64,000 nucleotides of DNA from Pseudomonadaceae bacterium (GTDB lineage: Bacteria; Pseudomonadota; Gammaproteobacteria; Pseudomonadales; Azotimanducaceae), in assembly GCA_024743435.1 (NCBI GenBank), contig JANSWO010000002.1:364264-428263 (forward strand). Reading direction: 5' to 3'. The notes below the pieces were generated by a model. It saw nothing but the letters and a program-made list of their open reading frames with translations. It was not told the origin of the DNA and made no database searches. The position numbers and the translations under genes were made by a program. Positions 59,367 through 64,000 of the stretch are shown here, one piece after another (within the stretch, counting starts at the first letter, position 1; each line of letters begins with the position of its first letter).

Positions 59367-62003
59367 ATGACGATGTCGAGCGGTGAGATTCGATCAGCAT
59401 TCCTCTCGTTTTTCGAAGAACGTGGCCACAAAGTAGTGCCCTCAGGGTCGCTCGTGCCAACGAACGATCCAACGCTACTGTTTACGAATGCTGGAATGAA
59501 TCAGTTCAAAGACGCTCTGCTTGGGTTGGAAGACCCAGGTTATCAGCGGGCAGTCTCCGCCCAGCGCTGTGTAAGGGCGGGCGGTAAGCACAACGATTTG
59601 GAGAACGTTGGGTTCACCGCACGGCATCACACCCTGTTCGAGATGCTGGGCAACTTCAGCTTTGGCGACTACTTCAAGCGCGAGACAATCGCCTGGGCCT
59701 GGGAGTTCTCAACACAGGTTCTGCAACTCCCCGTCGAGCGTATCTGGGTGACCGTCCACCACAGCGATGCCGAGGCGCGAGAGATCTGGGAAAATGAGAT
59801 TGGTTTGCCGCGAGAGCGGGTTATCGATCTCGATGAGGACAATTTCTGGTCGATGGGCGACACCGGCCCGTGTGGGCCCAGCACGGAGTTGTTCTATGAC
59901 CATGGTCCTGACGTCGCCGGTGGTCCGCCCGGATCACCAGATCAGGATGGCGATCGCTACATCGAGTTCTGGAATCTCGTGTTCCCACAGTTCGATCGGC
60001 AAGCTGATGGCGAGTTGGTGCAACTACCAAGGCCGGGGGTCGATACGGGGATGGGCTTGGAACGCGTTGCGGCTATCGTCCAGCATGTCCACAGCAACTA
60101 TGAAATCGACCTGTTTCGAGAGCTGCTGAGCCATGTGGGCAAGCTGGTAGGCATGACCGGCAACAACGAGATTGTCGCCGTTGGTTCCCTGCGAGTGATA
60201 GCGGATCACATTCGTGCCTGTTCCTTTCTTATAGCCGACGGCGTTCAGCCGGGCGCTGATGATCGTAACTATGTACTTCGCCGCATCATTCGTCGCGCGC
60301 TGCGACACGGCCACAAAGTAGGGCTGGATCAACCGTTTTTCCACAAGCTGGTCGCGCCGCTCGTTGACCTCATGGGTGATGCCTATCCAATTCTGCGCAC
60401 TCAGCAGGAGGTCATCACCCAAACACTGCTCGCAGAAGAGGAGCGATTTGCTCAGACCCTGGGGCAGGGCATGGTGCTGCTCGAGTCTTCACTGGCTCAG
60501 ATGGCGGGCGATCAGATTCCCGGCGATGTGGTATTCAAGCTGTATGACACCTATGGATTCCCGGTGGACCTGACAGCCGATATCGCCAGGGAGCGAGGCT
60601 TGACGGTGGATCAGGAAGGCTTCCAAACCGCGATGAGCGAACAACGCGAGCGCGGTCGGGCAGCATCTGTGAAGTTCTCTGCCAACATCGGGCAACGAGT
60701 ACGCATCGGCGGCGATGTAAGCTTCCTGGGCTATGAGGAACTCGAGACCCAGGACACCGTCCTGAGCCTGTTTGCAAACAGTGATTCAGATGTGCGTGAA
60801 GTTGACTCTCTTGCAGAGGGGGAAGAGGGCATCGTCGTCCTGGCGCATACGCCCTTTTACGCTGAATCGGGCGGTCAGGTTGGCGACACGGGACAGATTC
60901 GCGCGATCGAAGGAGACAAAGCGATCTTCCGCGTTGTCGATACCCAGAAAAGTGGTGGCCAACACATCCACGTGGGTCGGCTATCAACCGGCGTTCTGCG
61001 TGTGGGCGACGCGGTGGAAGCGGCCGTCGATACCGAGCGCCGACAACAGATTGTGCGCAACCATTCGGGCACTCATCTGCTCCATGCTGCATTGAGAGAG
61101 GTCTTGGGCGAGCACGTGCAGCAGAAGGGCTCGCTTGTCGCTCCGGAACGGCTACGGTTCGATTTCTCTCATGACAAACCGGTATCACAGGAACAGCAGC
61201 GGGCTATTGAGCGGCTGGTGAACTTGCAGATACTACGTGCGCAAGACGTAGAGACTCGTCTGACTTCGTTCGATGATGCAGTAGCGAGCGGGGCGATGGC
61301 ACTCTTCGGCGAGAAGTACAGCGATGAAGTGCGCGTACTGTCAATGGGCGACGGCTTTTCCGTTGAACTGTGTGGTGGTACCCACGTCAGTAACACTGGC
61401 CAGATTGGCCTGCTGCGAATTGTGTCGGAAACGGGTATCGCTTCCGGCGTGCGTCGCATCGAAGCAGTAACCGGCGAAGTCGCACTGGATCTGGTCGCCG
61501 CAACAGAAGCGGAGCTCAGCCGGCTAGCAACCACGCTTAAGGTTGCGCCGCTCGAGAGCGCAGCAAAAGTCCAGGCGCTGCTGGCAGAACAGAAGTCACT
61601 GCAAAGCCAGATTGATGCGTTGCAGGCAAAAGCGGCGGCGAAATCTGGCGGTGATTTGCTCGCTGGCGCTGTAGAGGTGGCTGGCCATCGAGTCCTGCAC
61701 GCGAAAGTAGACGGTGACGCAAAGGCGATGATGTCCACCTTCGACTCGCTGCGTGCGAAAGATCCGAATCTCATCGTTGTGCTTGGCTGTGTTGCAGCCG
61801 ACAAGGTCAACCTGGTCGCGGGTGTCCCCAAATCACTGCACGATCACTTTAACGCCTCCCAACTCGTCAGCATGGTTGCCGAGCAGGTAGGTGCGAAGGG
61901 TGGCGGTCGCCCGGATATGGCGAGAGCTGGTGGCGGAACCGATGTGCAAGCGCTACCGCCCGCCCTCGAGTCTGTCGTTGACTGGGTAGCGAAGCAGCTC
62001 TGA
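59367..62003 (+). CDS. alaS: Alanyl-tRNA synthetase
   Basis: 878 residues, normal length. The class II catalytic core starts SFFEERGHKVVPSGSLVPTN and includes LFTNAGMNQFKD and GDTGPCGPSTELFYD. The editing domain has the zinc motif RNHSGTHLLHAALRE (HxxxH) and VELCGGTHVSNTG (CxxxH). The C-terminal C-Ala domain has the glycine-rich tail GGGRPDMARAGG. It charges tRNA-Ala and hydrolyses Ser-tRNA-Ala. lysC follows after three bases, then csrA: the alaS-lysC-csrA order of Pseudomonas. Confidence 0.98.
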   Translation: MTMSSGEIRSAFLSFFEERGHKVVPSGSLVPTNDPTLLFTNAGMNQFKDALLGLEDPGYQRAVSAQRCVRAGGKHNDLENVGFTARHHTLFEMLGNFSFGDYFKRETIAWAWEFSTQVLQLPVERIWVTVHHSDAEAREIWENEIGLPRERVIDLDEDNFWSMGDTGPCGPSTELFYDHGPDVAGGPPGSPDQDGDRYIEFWNLVFPQFDRQADGELVQLPRPGVDTGMGLERVAAIVQHVHSNYEIDLFRELLSHVGKLVGMTGNNEIVAVGSLRVIADHIRACSFLIADGVQPGADDRNYVLRRIIRRALRHGHKVGLDQPFFHKLVAPLVDLMGDAYPILRTQQEVITQTLLAEEERFAQTLGQGMVLLESSLAQMAGDQIPGDVVFKLYDTYGFPVDLTADIARERGLTVDQEGFQTAMSEQRERGRAASVKFSANIGQRVRIGGDVSFLGYEELETQDTVLSLFANSDSDVREVDSLAEGEEGIVVLAHTPFYAESGGQVGDTGQIRAIEGDKAIFRVVDTQKSGGQHIHVGRLSTGVLRVGDAVEAAVDTERRQQIVRNHSGTHLLHAALREVLGEHVQQKGSLVAPERLRFDFSHDKPVSQEQQRAIERLVNLQILRAQDVETRLTSFDDAVASGAMALFGEKYSDEVRVLSMGDGFSVELCGGTHVSNTGQIGLLRIVSETGIASGVRRIEAVTGEVALDLVAATEAELSRLATTLKVAPLESAAKVQALLAEQKSLQSQIDALQAKAAAKSGGDLLAGAVEVAGHRVLHAKVDGDAKAMMSTFDSLRAKDPNLIVVLGCVAADKVNLVAGVPKSLHDHFNASQLVSMVAEQVGAKGGGRPDMARAGGGTDVQALPPALESVVDWVAKQL

Positions 62004-62006
62004 ACC

Positions 62007-63239
62007 ATGTCGATTTACGTACAAAAATACGGTGGCACATCGGTCGGCTCCCCGGAACGTATACACGCGGTTGCAGAGCGCGTAGCTCGTTTCCGGGCCG
62101 CGGGTCACGACGTTGTTGTGGTCGTGTCGGCGATGAGTGGTGAAACGAATCGCCTGACAGAGCTTGCGGAACAAGTCGGCGGTGCAGCGCGGCCACGTGA
62201 GATGGATATGCTGCTGTCGTCCGGAGAGCAGGTGACGATCGCACTGCTCGCGATGGCGCTGGCTGATCGAGGCTGGTCGGCCCGATCGTTTCTGGGCTCA
62301 CAAGTGAGTATCACAACGGATAGCAATCACACCAAAGCTCGGATCGAACATATCGACACCGATGCGTTGCGAGATTGTCTCGCAAATGGCGTCATACCCG
62401 TCGTCGCGGGATTTCAGGGTGTTGATCCGTCCGGCGAGATAACCACGCTCGGGCGCGGTGGCAGCGACACAACTGCTGTGGCTCTGGCAGCGGCACTCAC
62501 CGTGGATGAGTGCCAGATATATACCGATGTCGACGGTGTTTACACAACGGATCCGAGAGTTGTCGCGAACGCTCGTCGGCTGCGCTCCGTCACCTTCGAG
62601 GAGATGCTTGAACTGGCGAGCCTGGGCTCAAAAGTGCTGCATCCACGGTCGGTAGAGTTTGCGGGAAAATACAACGTCGCCTTGCGAGTATTGTCCAGTT
62701 TCGAAGACGGCGAAGGCACGTTGATCACCACTGAGGAGTCCACCATGGAACGCCCCGTTGTGTCGGGAATTGCCTTTACCCGAGACGAAGCAAAACTGAC
62801 GCTGGTCGGTGTACCCGATGTGCCTGGGGTTGCCAGCCGTATCCTGGGTCCCGTTGGCAAAGATGGCATCGAAATCGACATGATCGTGCAAAACGTCGGC
62901 GCTGATGGCACCACGGACTTCACTTTTACCGTCAAGAAAGCTGACTTCAAGCGGGCTGAGGAGATCCTCAGCCAGGTTTGCGAGACTCTGAAGGCGAAAC
63001 GCGTGATCGCCGATTCTGACATCGCCAAAGTGAGTGTCGTTGGCGTTGGCATGCGTTCGCACGCAGGTGTGGCCACGGCCATGTTTGACGCGCTCGCGGC
63101 CGAAAACATCAATATTCAGGTCATTTCAACCTCCGAGATCAAGATATCGGTAGTCGTTGCCGAGCGCTACCTGGAACTCGCTGTGCGCTCGATCCACGAT
63201 GCATTTGGCCTTACCGAAGAACCCATTTCCGAGGATTAA
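62007..63239 (+). CDS. lysC: Aspartate kinase
   Basis: 410 residues, the single-function form. It phosphorylates aspartate, the entry step to lysine, DAP, threonine and methionine; dapC/D/E of the same route lie at 17-21 kb. The kinase has YVQKYGGTSVGSPERI, GFQGVDPSGEITTLGRGGSD and YTDVDGVYTTDPR. Two C-terminal ACT domains (VSGIAFTRDEAKLTLVGVPD and VSVVGVGMRSHAGVAT, ending SEIKISVVV) imply feedback inhibition. It starts three bases after alaS. Confidence 0.96.
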   Translation: MSIYVQKYGGTSVGSPERIHAVAERVARFRAAGHDVVVVVSAMSGETNRLTELAEQVGGAARPREMDMLLSSGEQVTIALLAMALADRGWSARSFLGSQVSITTDSNHTKARIEHIDTDALRDCLANGVIPVVAGFQGVDPSGEITTLGRGGSDTTAVALAAALTVDECQIYTDVDGVYTTDPRVVANARRLRSVTFEEMLELASLGSKVLHPRSVEFAGKYNVALRVLSSFEDGEGTLITTEESTMERPVVSGIAFTRDEAKLTLVGVPDVPGVASRILGPVGKDGIEIDMIVQNVGADGTTDFTFTVKKADFKRAEEILSQVCETLKAKRVIADSDIAKVSVVGVGMRSHAGVATAMFDALAAENINIQVISTSEIKISVVVAERYLELAVRSIHDAFGLTEEPISED

Positions 63240-63315
63240 CGAGCATCGAAAGCTTCGGTTGAAGCGCCAGGAATCGATTACACTTAGGTTTGCGCAGAAC
63301 AATAATAAGAAGTAG

Positions 63316-63358
63316 CCGCTGAGGGACTAGCGGAATCAGCCCGGGGCTCAGGAGGCCC
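63316..63358 (+). promoter_or_regulatory. Two GGA-loop hairpins in the csrA leader (possible autoregulation)
   Basis: First hairpin: CCGCT (63316-63320) pairs with AGCGG (63329-63333), loop GAGGGACT holding AGGGA. Second: GGGC (63344-63347) pairs with GCCC (63355-63358), loop TCAGGAG, which is also the csrA Shine-Dalgarno. Both loops present the GGA core bound by CsrA, about 27 bases apart. That suits negative autoregulation by a CsrA dimer, which is known for E. coli csrA. Binding here is inference. Confidence 0.5.
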
Positions 63359-63364
63359 AGCTGC

Positions 63365-63556
63365 ATGTTGATACTGACACGACGAATCGGTGAAACCTTG
63401 ATGATCGGCGACGAGATCACCGTCACCGTACTTGGCGTTAAAGGTAATCAGGTCAGGCTCGGGGTTAACGCGCCGAAAGACGTCGCTGTGCACCGGGAAG
63501 AGATCTATCAGCGCATCCTCGAAGAGCAGGATGACCCCGGAGAGGAGAAGGGCTGA
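63365..63556 (+). CDS. csrA: Carbon storage regulator CsrA/RsmA
   Basis: 63 residues, normal size. A dimeric RNA-binding regulator that blocks or stabilises mRNAs through GGA motifs. [20 protein letters not shown] and the core [20 protein letters not shown], with EEIYQRI at the end, match the family throughout, including the key Arg44-type residue in VHREEI. AGGAGG stands well spaced before the ATG and may itself lie in a CsrA-bound hairpin. It is followed by an intrinsic terminator, so it ends the alaS-lysC-csrA run. Confidence 0.98.
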   Translation: MLILTRRIGETLMIGDEITVTVLGVKGNQVRLGVNAPKDVAVHREEIYQRILEEQDDPGEEKG

Positions 63557-63597
63557 TCCGGCTAAACCCTTGCACGAGGTTGCATAAGGAACGACAG

Positions 63598-63620
63598 CGG
63601 AGCCATTTGGCTCCGTTTTT
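63598..63620 (+). terminator. Intrinsic terminator after csrA
   Basis: CGGAGCC and GGCTCCG form a perfect seven-pair stem around ATTT, followed directly by TTTTT. It lies 42 bases past the csrA stop and is the clearest Rho-independent terminator in the window. Confidence 0.9.
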
Positions 63621-63670
63621 GATTGAGCCGGCTCAGCTCCATCCCGTTTACCAGGTTTTCGGCAACAGGA

Positions 63671-64000
63671 GTTGGCTGACGCGATCGTGTTAGCCAAGTA
63701 TTCCTTCTTACCTCAGTCATTGGGAAGCAGCGAAGTGACTGAGGCGATCTGATGGGCCCAGAAAATGCTCCTACCTCAGTCATCGCGAAGGAACGAAGTG
63801 ACTGACGCGATCTCATAGGCCAGGTATCACTTTCTACCTCGTCATCGCGAAGAAAAGAAGTGACTGACGCGATCTCATAGGTCAGGTATCACTTTCTACC
63901 TCGTCATCGCGAAGAAACGAAGTGACTGACGCGATCTCATAGGTCAGGTATCACTTTCTACCTCGTCATCGCGAAGAAACGAAGTGACTGACGCGATCTC
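63671..64000. repeat. Tandem palindromic repeat array, period 62-63 bp (continues beyond window)
   Basis: Units begin with TACCTC at 63709, 63772, 63835, 63897 and 63959, and the right half of an older unit lies at 63671-63708. Copies 3-5 are nearly identical; copies 1-2 are more diverged. Each unit contains GTCATCGCGAAG and TGACTGACGCGATCTC with ATCGCG/CGCGAT and (C)AGTCA/TGACT(G) inverted arms. The stretch between palindromes is also conserved, so this is not a CRISPR. The array is cut by the window end, so its total copy number is unknown. The stretch 63621-63670 between the csrA terminator and the array shows nothing else. Confidence 0.9.

Noticed and set aside
63562..63816. 84-codon leftward ORF across the terminal repeats
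   Set aside because: Repeat units create the open frame; no ribosome site and no family likeness.
63709..64000. CRISPR array at the right edge
   Set aside because: The period looks CRISPR-like, but the sequence between the palindromes is also repeated, so there are no unique spacers, and no cas gene is present.

Overview
The window is a gene-dense chromosomal segment of a gammaproteobacterium. Evidence: lipid A genes (lpxD, lpxA, lpxB, kdsA), BamA, Skp and RseP, a RelA-type alarmone synthase, RpoS next to NlpD, a canonical LexA box before recA, and a gene order that follows the Pseudomonas-type backbone closely. Base composition is moderately GC rich and coding style is uniform. I see no transposase, integrase, phage gene, tRNA or rRNA. 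The order or genus cannot be fixed from this sequence.

Layout. 1-5.1 kb: rnc (3' end)-era-recO-rlmD-relA, a rightward RNA-processing, repair and stringent-response block. 5.3-10.8 kb: adk, an AlgP-like Lys/Ala/Pro-repeat histone-like protein preceded by ten perfect TAAGAGC heptamers, moeA (leftward), tsaB, a small unknown ORF and rsmJ. 10.8-24.7 kb, all leftward: map-glnD-dapC-dapD-dapE-gspN as one tightly overlapping series, then gspC-gspD and plsB. 25-35.1 kb: rpsB-tsf-pyrH-frr-uppS-cdsA-rseP-bamA-skp, covering translation and envelope biogenesis. 35.2-44.7 kb: lpxD-fabZ-lpxA-lpxB-rnhB-dnaE-tilS. 45-53.9 kb: pyrG-kdsA-eno-ftsB-truD-pcm-(DUF368 transporter)-nlpD-rpoS. 53.9-63.6 kb: fdxA and mutS (leftward), recA-recX, alaS, lysC and csrA. 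The right edge runs into a tandem array of 62-63 bp palindromic units that continues past the window.

How the parts work together. Most genes serve growth and the envelope: diaminopimelate (dapC/D/E), undecaprenyl lipid (uppS, and probably carrier recycling by the DUF368 protein), phospholipid (plsB, cdsA), lipid A and Kdo (lpx, fabZ, kdsA), outer-membrane assembly (bamA, skp, rseP), division and amidase control (ftsB, nlpD), replication and repair (dnaE, recO, mutS, recA/X, rnhB), and global regulators (relA, rpoS, csrA, glnD).

The most informative observation is negative. The conserved order is intact except that dxr (between cdsA and rseP) and ispD-ispF (between ftsB and truD) are all absent. 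These are every MEP isoprenoid gene that normally lies on this backbone. accA and surE are also missing from their usual places. A mevalonate route or wholesale relocation would explain it. No clearly new multi-gene system is visible. The smaller items worth a second look are the terminal repeat array, the heptamer tract, the repeat tail on ribosomal protein S2, an altered glutaminase loop in CTP synthase, a possible ATT start for fabZ, and structured leaders before rpsB and csrA.
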